DNA of 64,000 nt from Campylobacterales bacterium (lineage in GTDB: Bacteria > Campylobacterota > Campylobacteria > Campylobacterales > Sulfurimonadaceae). The notes beneath the pieces were generated by a model. It saw only the letters and a list, made by a program, of their open reading frames with translations, searched no databases and was not told the DNA's origin. Below are positions 26,132 to 36,184 of this stretch, piece after piece. Each line of letters starts with the position of its first letter. Positions within the stretch are counted from its first letter, which is position 1. The stretch spans positions 19,591 through 83,590 of the forward strand of contig JAFGUB010000026.1 in the NCBI GenBank assembly GCA_016938735.1. Reading direction: 5' to 3'. Position numbers and translations under genes: made by a program.

Positions 26132-28075
26132 ATGCATTACAGCGCAGAGTTTCAAAAACAGACTAAAACCCAATTTTCTCTTCTGTTGGCCATTTCCAAT
26201 CTTGAAAATGAAGCGTTCTTTTGTCTTGGAGTGTCGGGTGCAATTGAGGCGTGTAACGATTCGGCACTAAAACTCTTTGAAGTCTCGAATTTGGCACAAT
26301 TGCATGAGAAAGGCATTGATCTTTGGGACTATTTTGTCGATGAGAGTCCCTACTTCAAAGGAGCACGTGATCAGTGGATTGAAAAAGTGAGCACGCTGGG
26401 TGAGCAAAAAGTAAAGTTAAAGATACCACATGCGGCTTTGAAAATCTTTACCATCGATGTGCAACCAAGTCGTATTGACGGTTACATGTACTATCTTTTG
26501 GTGATGCGTGATACGACGCTGCTGGACCGGGCCAGACAAGCGCAGAGCTATTTTGAAACCTTCAAGCAGAAGTTTTTGCACAGTATCTCGCATGAGTTTC
26601 GCACCCCCATGAACGCCATTATCGGCTACGCCGATCTGCTTGAGCATACGAAACTCAATAGAGAGCAAAACGAATATCTCGATATGATCGAGAAGAGCAC
26701 CTCTTCGATGATGCAAAATATCGCCAATCTGTTGCAGCTCATGGAGATTGAGAACGGTTCCATGCAACTGGTGCATACGGTGTTCGATCCGCTTAAAGAG
26801 TTTGAGCAGCTTAGTGAAGAGTTTGGCGAATATGCGCAGGCCAAACGGATTCAGTTGATGTTTTTGATTGATCCGCATCTGCCCAAGAGCATCAATGCCG
26901 ACAGTGGCAAAATCAAAACCGTTATGCGCGCTTTGATCGACAATGCGCTCAAATTTACCCTTGATGAGGGGAGCGTTTATGTCGAGGTGAAGCTGCGCTC
27001 AAGTGAAGAGAAGTGGGTAGAGATTGAGTGTGCGGTTACTGATAGCGGTCCGGGGATCGCACCGCAACGCCTTAATACGCTTTTGCGCCCCTTCGGTTCT
27101 GCGGTGGAGAACCGTGAACGCGGCATCAACGGACTCGGAATCGGCTTGACGCTGTCGCACAAGATTTTGGGTCTGATGCAATCCAAACTCAGACTCAACA
27201 GTGAGTTGAAAAAAGGAAGCCGCTTTTCATTTGTCCTAAAAGTGCCCGTTGTGGAGGTCGGATCGTTTGAGTTTGTGCAGAATACGACGGCGGCGATCTG
27301 GGCAGAGGAGCCTAGAACGGCGGTGCAAGGAAAGCTCTTGCGCGCGTATCTTGAGCTTTTTGAGGTGAACACGGTTCAGATTGACGGTTTGGCGACACCA
27401 GAACTTGCAAAATTCACAATGCTTTTTATCATTACGGATCAAATCTCTCCTTCAAGACTGAAGATGCTGCGCAGCACGTTTGAGCATCTCAAGGTTATTC
27501 CTGTCTATGCGCCGGAGAATCGTCTCTTTTTTGAGACGAACGAAGAGCTCTATGACGCAACGGTGATGTTGCCGGTACTGCCGCACAGACTACACCGAAC
27601 CCTTTCCGTGTTGTGGGGCAAAATGCCTAGGGAGTACCTCAAGCGGCTGCTCAAAACCCACAAAGAGAAGGTTTTTGAAAATGTCAGGATTCTGGTGGCC
27701 GAAGACAATCTTATCAACCTTAAGTTGATCGAAACCATATTGGCACATGAGCATTATGGTGTAGTGCTGGCCAAAAACGGTCAAGAAGCGGTTGATCATT
27801 ATCTTAAAGAGCCCTTTGACATCGTGCTTATGGACATCGACATGCCGGTAATGGACGGTGTGACCGCCAATCGCTTGATCAAAGAGATCGATCGTCACGA
27901 TAACCGACCCTACACGCCCGTCATTGCACTGACCGCCCATGCACTTTCTGGGGATAGAGAACGGATTTTGGGTGCTGGGCTCGATGCACACCTCTCCAAG
28001 CCGATCGATAAAGAGCTGCTACTGCATACCATCGAACGCTTTTTGGAGAAAAAAGAGCGTTTGGGCCAGCGATAG
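26132..28075 (+). CDS. Cytoplasmic hybrid histidine kinase (PAS, HisKA, HATPase, receiver)
   Basis: This is a 647-residue protein without transmembrane helices. The PAS-like domain (about 15-130) is followed by an intact H box, SISHEFRTPMNAIIGY with His154. HATPase has N box LIDNALKFT and G boxes DSGPGI and GLGIGL. A degenerate receiver-like segment (about 385-500) leads to a C-terminal receiver with Asp568 in LMDIDMPVMDG and a KP lysine. It follows the pseudokinase gene by 15 bases, so the two are probably co-transcribed and may work as a heteromeric pair. A TTACATGTAC copy is read YMY. Confidence 0.85.
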   Translation: MHYSAEFQKQTKTQFSLLLAISNLENEAFFCLGVSGAIEACNDSALKLFEVSNLAQLHEKGIDLWDYFVDESPYFKGARDQWIEKVSTLGEQKVKLKIPHAALKIFTIDVQPSRIDGYMYYLLVMRDTTLLDRARQAQSYFETFKQKFLHSISHEFRTPMNAIIGYADLLEHTKLNREQNEYLDMIEKSTSSMMQNIANLLQLMEIENGSMQLVHTVFDPLKEFEQLSEEFGEYAQAKRIQLMFLIDPHLPKSINADSGKIKTVMRALIDNALKFTLDEGSVYVEVKLRSSEEKWVEIECAVTDSGPGIAPQRLNTLLRPFGSAVENRERGINGLGIGLTLSHKILGLMQSKLRLNSELKKGSRFSFVLKVPVVEVGSFEFVQNTTAAIWAEEPRTAVQGKLLRAYLELFEVNTVQIDGLATPELAKFTMLFIITDQISPSRLKMLRSTFEHLKVIPVYAPENRLFFETNEELYDATVMLPVLPHRLHRTLSVLWGKMPREYLKRLLKTHKEKVFENVRILVAEDNLINLKLIETILAHEHYGVVLAKNGQEAVDHYLKEPFDIVLMDIDMPVMDGVTANRLIKEIDRHDNRPYTPVIALTAHALSGDRERILGAGLDAHLSKPIDKELLLHTIERFLEKKERLGQR

Positions 28076-28081
28076 GGTTTC

Positions 28082-28109
28082 TTGTCTGTTTGACAATCCG
28101 CTTTATAAT
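28082..28109 (+). promoter_or_regulatory. Sigma-70-like promoter of the PpiC gene
   Basis: TTGTCT, a 16-base spacer and TATAAT are followed 31 bases later by the ATG; an AAGGA Shine-Dalgarno sequence is present at 28131-28135. Confidence 0.55.
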
Positions 28110-28140
28110 GCCCGTCCCTAGAAACTACATAAGGATATTA

Positions 28141-28980
28141 ATGAAACTTGCACTTAGATCTTTGGCGGCTTCCGCGCTACTTGCCGCAATCGCTTCGGCT
28201 GCTCCCGTTGTCACAGTGAATAATACGGCTATTGATTCAGAAGAGATTAACCGTGTCTTGATGGAAGGTACGCAGGGACGCTTTAGCACCCTCCCTGAAG
28301 AGAAGCAGCAAGAGTTGCGCAACCGCATCATCGACGGTATGGTCTCGCAAGAGCTGATCTTTGAGGATGCCAAAAAGAGCGGTTTGATGAATACTCCTGA
28401 GTATAAGAGCGAACTTGCCGACGTGATGAGTCGTATCGAAAAGCAGCTTGCCGGTAAAGTGTGGCAGGAGAAGGAGCTTGAGAAAATCACCGTCAGCGAA
28501 GCCGAAATCAAAGAGTATTACAAGCAAAACAGCGCTGAGTTCGTTGAAAAAGAGAAGGTGCATGCACGTCATATTTTGGTGAAAACCGAAGATGAAGCCA
28601 AAGCGGTCATCAATCGTCTAGGTACGCTCAAAGGCGATGCACTTAAAGAGAAATTTATGGAGATTGCTAAAGCAGAGTCAACATGTCCAAGTGCGCCTAA
28701 GGGTGGCGATCTGGGTTATTTCGCCCAAGGACAGATGGTGCCTTCGTTCAATGACGCTGCTTTTGCAATGAAAAAAGCGACCATGACAACAGCTCCGGTT
28801 AAAAGCCAGTTTGGATACCACGTGATCTATCTCGAAGATAAACAAGAGGCCAAAACTCTAGGCTTTGATGAAGTCAAAGAGTTTATTGAGCAGCGCTTGA
28901 AAACACAGAAATTCGAAACTCATTTGCGCGATAAAATGGAAGCGCTCAAAAAAGCTGCCAAAATCACCTACGCCAAATAG
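28141..28980 (+). CDS. PEB4-like periplasmic peptidyl-prolyl cis-trans isomerase
   Basis: This is a 279-residue exported parvulin with a signal peptide to about residue 20 (LAASALLAAIASAA). A SurA-type N-terminal helical domain follows (LPEEKQQELRNRIIDGMV), then a PpiC domain (about 140-240) with ARHILVKTEDEA, CPSAPKGGDLGYF and GYHVIYL. This is the architecture of Campylobacter PEB4 (Cj0596), a chaperone for outer-membrane proteins. In C. jejuni the next gene is fba; here a pyridoxal-enzyme gene lies between, and fba is on the other strand. Start chosen for the signal peptide and the AAGGA site. Confidence 0.88.
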   Translation: MKLALRSLAASALLAAIASAAPVVTVNNTAIDSEEINRVLMEGTQGRFSTLPEEKQQELRNRIIDGMVSQELIFEDAKKSGLMNTPEYKSELADVMSRIEKQLAGKVWQEKELEKITVSEAEIKEYYKQNSAEFVEKEKVHARHILVKTEDEAKAVINRLGTLKGDALKEKFMEIAKAESTCPSAPKGGDLGYFAQGQMVPSFNDAAFAMKKATMTTAPVKSQFGYHVIYLEDKQEAKTLGFDEVKEFIEQRLKTQKFETHLRDKMEALKKAAKITYAK

Positions 28981-28985
28981 AGCGT

Positions 28986-29854
28986 ATGCTCCCCTCTGCC
29001 GTCACGCACTTGCGTCTGGACGGCAGACTCTTTTATATCAAACGCGACGATCTCATCGATCCGCTGCTCAGCGGCAATAAATTTCGAAAACTCTTCACTC
29101 TTATCCAATCTCCCCTTGAACACATTCATACGGTCATCTCTTACGGCGGTATTCAATCGAATGCGATGCTTTCAATGGCTGCTTTGGCACATCAAAAAGG
29201 GTGGCGCTTTGATTATTACACAAAGAGAGCACCTGCACATGTAAAGCAGATGCCAGAGGGCAATTTAAAAGCTGCACTTGAGCTTGGCATGTGTCTACAC
29301 GAGATTGATCATGGTGCTTATGAAGCTACGGTCAGAGCACTATTTAGCCGCATCAATCCGCATGAGTTGCTGCTTCCTCAAGGCGGATCAGACCCAATGG
29401 CAGAGCGTGGGATGGCGATTTTGGCTGATGAGATCAAAGAGTGGCAGCGTGAAGAGGGGATTGACAAGCTAAGCGTCGCCATTCCCTCCGGTACCGGAGC
29501 GTCGGCTTATTTTCTTGCCAAGCATCTTGATCTACCTGTGCTGACAACCCCGCTCATCGGCGACGCGGTCTACCTTAGAGCGCAAATGGACGCATTAGGG
29601 CCGCCTTGTGCGAACCTTCATCTCATCGAGACGAAACAGCGCTATCGATTCGGTACACCCTATCAAGCTTTTTTATCGGTTCATCAAACGTTACGAGAGA
29701 CTGGAGTGGTGTTTGATCTGCTCTACGCACCGAAGATGTGGTTGGCTTTATTGGAGCATCTATCGCAGATTGACGGAGAGATTATGTATATTCACTCAGG
29801 CGGGGTGTACGGCAACGCTACCATGATGGAGCGTTACATGTACGCGAAGATGGT

Positions 29855-29858
<4 letters not shown>
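28986..29858 (+). CDS. Pyridoxal-phosphate enzyme of the D-cysteine desulfhydrase/ACC deaminase family
   Basis: This is a 290-residue fold-type II PLP enzyme. The Schiff-base lysine is in LSGNKFRKL, after YIKRDDLIDPLL. Also seen are SYGGIQSNAM (substrate carboxylate loop), LLPQGGSD and AIPSGTGASA (phosphate-binding glycine loop). The family includes D-cysteine desulfhydrase and 1-aminocyclopropane-1-carboxylate deaminase; sequence alone cannot fix the substrate. It starts five bases after the PpiC gene. Its 3' end overlaps that of fba by four bases. Confidence 0.78.
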
Positions 29859-30934
<1,076 letters not shown>

Positions 30935-30964
30935 GACACCATCCTCAAAATAAAATGTGACGTG

Positions 30965-30970
30965 ATTATA
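30965..30970 (-). promoter_or_regulatory. -10 box of fba
   Basis: TATAAT on the reverse strand lies about 30 bases upstream of the fba ATG, with GAGGA in the leader. No clear -35 element. Confidence 0.5.
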
Positions 30971-31060
30971 AGATGAGCGCGATTAGGTTTTGATTACGTC
31001 GCACCAAATAGAGCACTTGCATGGTAGAATAAGGCATGCTTGCGTGGTGGAGAATTACGC

Positions 31061-31066
31061 TAGAAT
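31061..31066 (+). promoter_or_regulatory. Possible -10 box of the chemoreceptor gene
   Basis: TAGAAT lies 41 bases before the ATG, with an AAGGGG Shine-Dalgarno sequence between. A second TAGAAT lies at 31025-31030. No flagellar sigma-28 pattern was seen. Confidence 0.35.
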
Positions 31067-31107
31067 AGTGAAAAGACCAAAGTAAACAAATTGAGAAGGG
31101 GTTTTAA

Positions 31108-32694
31108 ATGTTTAGAACCGTCAAGGCCCGCATTATCGCGTCGGCGTTAATTATGAGCATCTTCGGAGTAGTCGGTATTAATTACTATCTCTCTTCGACC
31201 TTTCATGAGCTCTCCAATAAAACAGCCAAAGATTCGCTTTCGATGTTGAGTGAATCGATTTTTCAAACACTTAGGCTGAGTATGTTTGCCGGAGATGCGG
31301 CCGTAGTAATGCGTACGGTTGATGATGCGCGTAAAATCGAGGGGATCGATTCGCTGCAGGTGCTTAAATCATCTTCGGTGATCGAGCTCTTCGCACCGCA
31401 AGAACGTTTCACCGAAGATCCGCTCATTCGTCGTATTTTTGAGACCAAGCAGGAGTCGTTGATCGAGAGCAGTGAACCCAAACACGTAGTGCGTCTTTTG
31501 CGTCCGCTTTTGGCGACACAGGAGTGCCTGGTGTGTCATGCCAACGTCACCCAAGGTGACGTACTTGGAGTGATGGATATGGTGATATCGCTTGAAGAGA
31601 ACGACGCCGCTATCGCTTCGACGCAGACAACGTTTCTGTTGATGCTCATTGTTGCGATGGTGCTTTTTATGGTCATAGGCAGCCTCTTCTTTTCAAAAGA
31701 AATTTTGACACCGCTAGAGGAGCTAAGAATCCGTATCGGTGGGCTTGTAGACGGTGACAAAGATTTGACCAAACGACTCGATACCAGCCGTAAAAATGAG
31801 TTTGCCGATGCGGCTGAGGCGGTCAATCAATTTGTAGCTATGGTACAAGAGACGGTCAATGAGGTGAAAAAGCTGGGGACACAAAACGAGAAGATTGCAT
31901 CGGATATCACCAAATCAAGTCAGCACATCAGCAAAAGTATCGATCAAGAGCGTCAAATCGTCTCTGAAACAACCAGTCGGGCTTCTTCGATTCATGCTAT
32001 ATTGAATGAGACATTGCGCATTACGCAGCAGACCCAGCAAAATGTTAGTGTTGCTACATCAGATTTGGATGAGGCTAAAAATTCGTTGGTTGTGCTCATC
32101 GAAGACGTTAACGGTTACATCCAGACGGAACAGCATCTATCTGAGCAGTTACTGCATCTGCGCAGTGATGCTGATCAGGTACGTAATGTTTTAAGTGTGA
32201 TCAAAGATATTGCCGATCAGACCAATCTGCTTGCACTCAATGCTGCGATTGAGGCGGCGCGCGCGGGTGAGCACGGTCGGGGATTTGCGGTGGTGGCCGA
32301 TGAAGTACGAAAGCTTGCCGAACGTACCTCAAAAAGTCTTGTCGAGATAGAGATTAGTGTCAATACAATCGTACAATCAATCAATGATGTTAGTGATCAG
32401 ATGGGTGAAAATGCGAAGCACATGGAGCGCTTAAGTTCGGTTACCTCTGATGTGGAAGACAAAATCGGTACTACGGCCCGTGCGATGTATCAGTCACGTG
32501 ATGTGGCGGAAGCCTCACTCAAAGATACTCAACAGGTGGTTAAGCACACAGAGTGGATCGTTGATCGGATCTCTCAAATCAATGAACACTCACACTCTAA
32601 TCAGCAACGTGTCGAAGCAATTGATTCCGATCTTAACCGTCTGCTTGACGTCGCTAAGTCGCTTCAGGCGAGAATCAATGAATTCAAAAGTTAG
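31108..32694 (+). CDS. Methyl-accepting chemotaxis protein with periplasmic c-type haem motif
   Basis: This is a 528-residue chemoreceptor. TM1 is about residues 9-29, the periplasmic sensor about 30-173 and TM2 about 174-195. A HAMP domain follows, then a signalling coiled coil with the hairpin core [20 protein letters not shown]. The sensor contains Cys140-Leu-Val-Cys143-His144, a CXXCH covalent haem-binding motif, near its C-terminal end on the periplasmic side, where cytochrome c maturation works. This fits the known class of haem-c chemoreceptor sensors in Geobacter. It may sense redox potential, oxygen or nitric oxide. No chemotaxis genes are adjacent. The 3' end overlaps the cupin gene by 11 bases. 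Confidence 0.88.
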   Translation: MFRTVKARIIASALIMSIFGVVGINYYLSSTFHELSNKTAKDSLSMLSESIFQTLRLSMFAGDAAVVMRTVDDARKIEGIDSLQVLKSSSVIELFAPQERFTEDPLIRRIFETKQESLIESSEPKHVVRLLRPLLATQECLVCHANVTQGDVLGVMDMVISLEENDAAIASTQTTFLLMLIVAMVLFMVIGSLFFSKEILTPLEELRIRIGGLVDGDKDLTKRLDTSRKNEFADAAEAVNQFVAMVQETVNEVKKLGTQNEKIASDITKSSQHISKSIDQERQIVSETTSRASSIHAILNETLRITQQTQQNVSVATSDLDEAKNSLVVLIEDVNGYIQTEQHLSEQLLHLRSDADQVRNVLSVIKDIADQTNLLALNAAIEAARAGEHGRGFAVVADEVRKLAERTSKSLVEIEISVNTIVQSINDVSDQMGENAKHMERLSSVTSDVEDKIGTTARAMYQSRDVAEASLKDTQQVVKHTEWIVDRISQINEHSHSNQQRVEAIDSDLNRLLDVAKSLQARINEFKS

Positions 32695-32998
32695 GCTGGT
32701 GCATATGTACAGCAAGCCATTGGGCGTTTGCTGAGGAGCACAGTACGCGATGTCGTTGATGCGCGGCAATCAACATATAGCTACCTGCATGTAAATGCAT
32801 CATTTGTGCTCCAATCTCTAGGGTCGCTTCTCCTTGAAGCAGCAATACCCACTCATCATGTTCCTGATCGTACCATTCACCCGCATGAGAGAGTCTGGAT
32901 TGAATGTATTCGATGTGGAGCATCTTGTTTTGAAAGAGTGTTGTAAAGTGCTCTGTCTCCTCTTCGAGGCTTATTTGGTCGTCAAAAATATTCTGCAA
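32684..32998 (-). CDS. Small cupin-domain protein
   Basis: This is a 104-residue single-domain cupin. The first motif is [23 protein letters not shown] and the second [18 protein letters not shown], with two or three histidines and a glutamate as possible metal ligands. The start is TTG, preceded by a GGAGGAG Shine-Dalgarno sequence; no ATG gives the full domain. Substrate unknown; proteins of this size act as small-molecule epimerases, dioxygenases or sensors. Convergent with the chemoreceptor. Confidence 0.72.
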   Translation of the reverse strand: MQNIFDDQISLEEETEHFTTLFQNKMLHIEYIQSRLSHAGEWYDQEHDEWVLLLQGEATLEIGAQMMHLHAGSYMLIAAHQRHRVLCSSANAQWLAVHMHQPNF

Positions 32999-33038
32999 TG
33001 GCTCCTCCTGCTGCGCTATTTTATTATGTTTTAAATGT

Positions 33039-33044
33039 TAAGAT
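33039..33044 (+). promoter_or_regulatory. -10 box of aroK, leaderless arrangement
   Basis: TAAGAT ends six bases before the aroK ATG and no Shine-Dalgarno sequence is seen; the expected transcript start is at the ATG. Confidence 0.4.
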
Positions 33045-33050
33045 GCGCGC

Positions 33051-33563
33051 ATGAAAAACAAAAATATTGTATTGATCGGTTTTATGGGTGTCGGTAAGGG
33101 CACAACGGCGAGAGAGATTGTCAAGCATTCAGAGATGATTTCTATTGATACGGACGACTTGATCGAGAGTATGGAAAATCGGAAGATCAAAAAGATATTT
33201 GAGGATGAGGGCGAAGCTTATTTTCGGGCGTTAGAACAGCGCGTAGCACACTGGATCCAAAAGAGTGTGACCCACACACTCATCTCCACAGGTGGTGGCT
33301 TTTACAAAGTTGAGAATATCAACAAAGTGGGTACGGTAGTTTTGCTCCATGCTTCATTCGATGCGATTCTTGAGCGGATCAAAGCCCATCCTAATGCTGA
33401 GCGTAAGCTGAAAAAGCGCCCATTGCTGCACGATCTTGACAAGGCTCGCAAGCTCTATGAAGTACGTGAAGCTGCTTACCGTAAAGTAGCCGATTTTGTT
33501 ATTGATGTAGAAGAGAAAAGCCCTACAGAGGTGGCGCTTGAAATTTTAGAAAAGGTGAAGTAG
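33051..33563 (+). CDS. aroK: Shikimate kinase
   Basis: This is a 170-residue P-loop kinase of aromatic amino-acid synthesis. Walker A reads GFMGVGKGTTA. DTDDLIE carries the shikimate-binding aspartate, STGGG is the Walker B-side glycine triplet, and RPLL belongs to the lid. The length fits AroK. It phosphorylates shikimate at O3 in the cytoplasm. The following genes start within a few bases, giving an aroK-thioredoxin-hisD run. Confidence 0.88.
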   Translation: MKNKNIVLIGFMGVGKGTTAREIVKHSEMISIDTDDLIESMENRKIKKIFEDEGEAYFRALEQRVAHWIQKSVTHTLISTGGGFYKVENINKVGTVVLLHASFDAILERIKAHPNAERKLKKRPLLHDLDKARKLYEVREAAYRKVADFVIDVEEKSPTEVALEILEKVK

Positions 33564-33565
33564 CC

Positions 33566-33964
33566 ATGCTTAGGATACTGTGGTTAGCCATTGTTGTGAC
33601 GCTTATGGTACATGCTGAAGGTGTTGTGTGGGAAAAGAGCATTAGTTTGGCAGTTGAAAAAGGTAAGAAAAGTGGAAAACCGGTGATGATTTTAGTGAGC
33701 AAAGACGGATGCCGATGGTGCGATCATCTGCGCGAGAATACGCTGCGCGATCCAGCAGTCGTTAAAGAACTCAATAGCCATTTTGTCAGTGTCGAAGCCT
33801 TTACCAACCGCGGTGAAGTGCCGCCAGAACTGATAACACCGGGAACTCCGGGAACTTGGTTTGTTAAAGATGGAGAGCCGATGTTTCAACCGCTAATGGG
33901 CGCCTTGCCTGTAGAACCCTATTTGGAAGCCTTGGGCGTTGTGCTCAAAACATACAAGCAGTGA
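33566..33964 (+). CDS. Exported thioredoxin-like protein
   Basis: This is a 132-residue protein with a short signal peptide (LRILWLAIVVTLMVHA) and a thioredoxin fold of the DUF255/thioredoxin_7 type. The redox motif is C-R-W-C in KDGCRWCDHL, followed by TPGTPGTWF with the cis-proline region. Likely periplasmic thiol-disulfide reductase or cytochrome-maturation helper; the partner is not known. It starts two bases after aroK and precedes hisD by 31 bases. Confidence 0.78.
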   Translation: MLRILWLAIVVTLMVHAEGVVWEKSISLAVEKGKKSGKPVMILVSKDGCRWCDHLRENTLRDPAVVKELNSHFVSVEAFTNRGEVPPELITPGTPGTWFVKDGEPMFQPLMGALPVEPYLEALGVVLKTYKQ

Positions 33965-33976
33965 GTTTTTAAAGTC

Positions 33977-33986
33977 TTACATGTAA
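33977..33986. repeat. TTACATGTAA palindrome overlapping the hisD Shine-Dalgarno sequence
   Basis: Exact intergenic copy; its last AA begins AAGGA (33985-33989). Confidence 0.9.
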
Positions 33987-33995
33987 GGATAGTAC

Positions 33996-35288
33996 GTGAT
34001 ACACATACATACGAGCGCGAGCGATTTTCAGAGCCGATTTCAAGAGTTACTTGGGCGCGGGGCAATGGATATCGAACGGGTAACGGGAATTGTCGGCACC
34101 ATAATCGCAGAGATCCAAAAAGATCGAAATGCGGCTTTGAAGCACCACATAGCGAAGTTCGACCGATGGGAGCCAAAAGAGGATTGTGAGCTGATGATTG
34201 ATCCTGCCGAAATGAAAAAGGCGTATGAAGAGCTGGATGCACCTTTGCGCGATGCGTTGCATCTGGCACACCGACGTATTTGGGATTATCATGAAAAACA
34301 GATGCCGCGCAGCTGGTTTGATACGGAGTCAAACGGTACTATTTTAGGTCAAAAAGTGACACCGGTGGAGCGCGCCGGATTATACATTCCAGGAGGCAAG
34401 GCAGCTTATCCAAGTTCTCTATTGATGAATGTGATTCCGGCGCAAGTGGCGGGTGTAGCAGAGATCGTTGTGTGTACGCCGACACCCGACAATGAACCCA
34501 ACAGCCTTCTGCTCGCGGCGTGCCACCTCTGCGGCGTCACTAAAGTATTCAAAGTGGGCGGAGCCAGTGCTATCGCAGCGATGGCGTACGGAACGGAGAC
34601 GATTCCAAAGGTTGATGTCATTACCGGCCCCGGCAATATTTTTGTGGCTACGGCTAAAAAGATGGTTTTTGGTGACGTGCATATCGATATGATTGCAGGT
34701 CCGAGTGAAATCGGTATCTTGGCCGACGAAACGGCCAATCCTTCACATGTGGCCATCGACATGCTTTCGCAAGCCGAACATGACGAGATGGCCAGTTCGA
34801 TCTTGATCACACCGTCAGGACTTTTGGCTGAAGCAGTTTCGGATGAAATTGAGCGGTGGCTTCAGCGCCTGCCACGTGAGGCGATTGCACGAAAATCTAT
34901 TGCTGATCGCGGTGCGATGATCATCACCCGAGATATGGAAGAAGCACTCAATTTGATGAATGAGATTGCACCGGAGCATTTAGAGGTGTTGACGCTTAAT
35001 CCATGGGGTCTGCTGCCTTTGATCAAACACGCCGGAGCGATCTTTTTGGGACCTGACACTCCCGAAGCGATCGGCGACTATGTTGCGGGACCCAATCATA
35101 CCCTTCCTACCGGTGGGACGGCACGATTTTACTCACCGCTCGGCGTGGAGAACTTTCTGAAAAAATCATCCGTTATCGCTTTTTCCAATAAAGCGATTAA
35201 CGAGATCGGCGAAGCGTGCGCACTGATTGCCCACACTGAAGGATTGACGGCGCATGAGCACTCCGTGCGTGTGCGTATGAAATCGTAA
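33996..35288 (+). CDS. hisD: Histidinol dehydrogenase
   Basis: This is a 430-residue zinc enzyme catalysing the last two oxidations of histidine synthesis. Signatures are VERAGLYIPGGKAAYPSSLL, ITGPGNIFVATAKK, DMIAGPSEIGILAD and SQAEHDE (zinc ligands and catalytic Glu-His). The start is GTG, set by the AAGGA element that overlaps the palindrome TTACATGTAA just upstream. Other his genes are not nearby. Confidence 0.94.
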   Translation: MIHIHTSASDFQSRFQELLGRGAMDIERVTGIVGTIIAEIQKDRNAALKHHIAKFDRWEPKEDCELMIDPAEMKKAYEELDAPLRDALHLAHRRIWDYHEKQMPRSWFDTESNGTILGQKVTPVERAGLYIPGGKAAYPSSLLMNVIPAQVAGVAEIVVCTPTPDNEPNSLLLAACHLCGVTKVFKVGGASAIAAMAYGTETIPKVDVITGPGNIFVATAKKMVFGDVHIDMIAGPSEIGILADETANPSHVAIDMLSQAEHDEMASSILITPSGLLAEAVSDEIERWLQRLPREAIARKSIADRGAMIITRDMEEALNLMNEIAPEHLEVLTLNPWGLLPLIKHAGAIFLGPDTPEAIGDYVAGPNHTLPTGGTARFYSPLGVENFLKKSSVIAFSNKAINEIGEACALIAHTEGLTAHEHSVRVRMKS

Positions 35289-35313
35289 TTTCTTATAAAA
35301 TAAACAACCTCTA

Positions 35314-35362
35314 TCCTGCATAAAAATTTATCTTAAATATAGTTTTTAGTAATGCAGGATGA
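35314..35362. repeat. Long-loop inverted repeat in the AT-rich gap after hisD
   Basis: ATCCTGCAT and its exact complement ATGCAGGAT flank a 31-base AT-rich loop, about 180 bases upstream of the molybdoenzyme operon. It could be a terminator stem without a close T-run, a regulator pair site or a remnant. The rest of the gap (35289-35542) is AT-rich and holds three TATAAT boxes. Confidence 0.4.
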
Positions 35363-35501
35363 GCCTCTTTCCTTTTTTACACACCCCTTGGAACCAGTGA
35401 TAGAAATATAATTTTTTTTAGTTTGCGTTAATACTCTTTTGGCTAACATCTGCTGAGTTAAGGTGCTCTAAAACGCCTAGTTTAGGGCATCTTCTGAAGA
35501 T

Positions 35502-35520
35502 TATAATGCTCTATTATAAT
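35502..35520 (+). promoter_or_regulatory. Two TATAAT -10 boxes of the molybdoenzyme operon
   Basis: TATAAT occurs at 35502-35507 and again at 35515-35520, upstream of an AAGGAG Shine-Dalgarno sequence (35532-35537). No good -35 elements are seen, which is common in Campylobacterota. Confidence 0.5.
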
Positions 35521-35542
35521 TCAGTCATATCAAGGAGAGTTT

Positions 35543-36184
35543 ATGCAATTGGGTTTCCTCGTTGACCTGCATCTCTGTATGGGATGTAAGGGGTGCGAAA
35601 TCGCGTGCAAGGTGGAGAACGAAGTTCCTCTGAGCACTTAGCGTCTTCGCGTAAAGTATGTTGATGTGGGAACGTTTCCCGAAACCAAGCGAACCTTTAC
35701 GCCGCTTCGCTGTAACCACTGCCAAAATGCACCGTGCGAGCGCATCTGTCCGGTCAGTGCGCTGCACTACATCGAAAATGGAATCGTCAACATCGACAAA
35801 GAGCGCTGTATCGGTTGTGCGGGTTGTGTGATGGCCTGCCCTTACGGAGCCATTTATATCGATCCTGAGACCAATACCGCTGATAAATGTACCTATTGCG
35901 CCCACCGTATTGCCAGTGCCATGATGCCCTCTTGCGTAGTGGCTTGTCCGGTTGAAGCGAATATTTTTGGCGATCTCGATGATCCGACCTCAAACATCAG
36001 TAAGTATATACAGTCGTATCAAGGCGGTGTGCAAGTGCGAAAACCTGAGAAGGGAACCAATCCGCATCACTTCTATGTCGGCGGCGGTAACGTGACGCTC
36101 AATCCACTGGCATCACACCGCGCAGAGGGCCATTCGCTCTTCAATAAACTTACCAGCAAGATGCCGATCGGAGGACACCACTAA
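35543..36184 (+). pseudogene. PsrB/NrfC-like four-cluster ferredoxin subunit, interrupted by in-frame TAG at codon 33
   Basis: The full frame encodes a 213-residue Fe-S electron-transfer subunit with AAGGAG before its ATG. Cysteines of cluster I are in LCMGCKGCEIAC (residues 12-22), then CNHCQNAPCERICP, CIGCAGCVMACP and CTYC. Codon 33 is TAG (35639-35641) between NEVPLST and RLRVKYVDV; relatives have tryptophan (TGG) there, so one base change explains it. Reinitiation at the in-frame GTG at 35666 would lose all four N-terminal cysteines. The rest of the frame and the whole operon are intact, so a recent mutation, a sequencing error or leaky readthrough are the options. TAG ends other genes here, so it is a normal stop in this organism. 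Confidence 0.85.

Noticed and set aside
35639..35641. Genetic recoding of TAG (for example pyrrolysine or a tryptophan suppressor)
   Set aside because: Several genes here end in TAG (for example at 1084-1086, 6423-6425 and 14245-14247), so it acts as a normal stop; a point mutation or sequence error is simpler.
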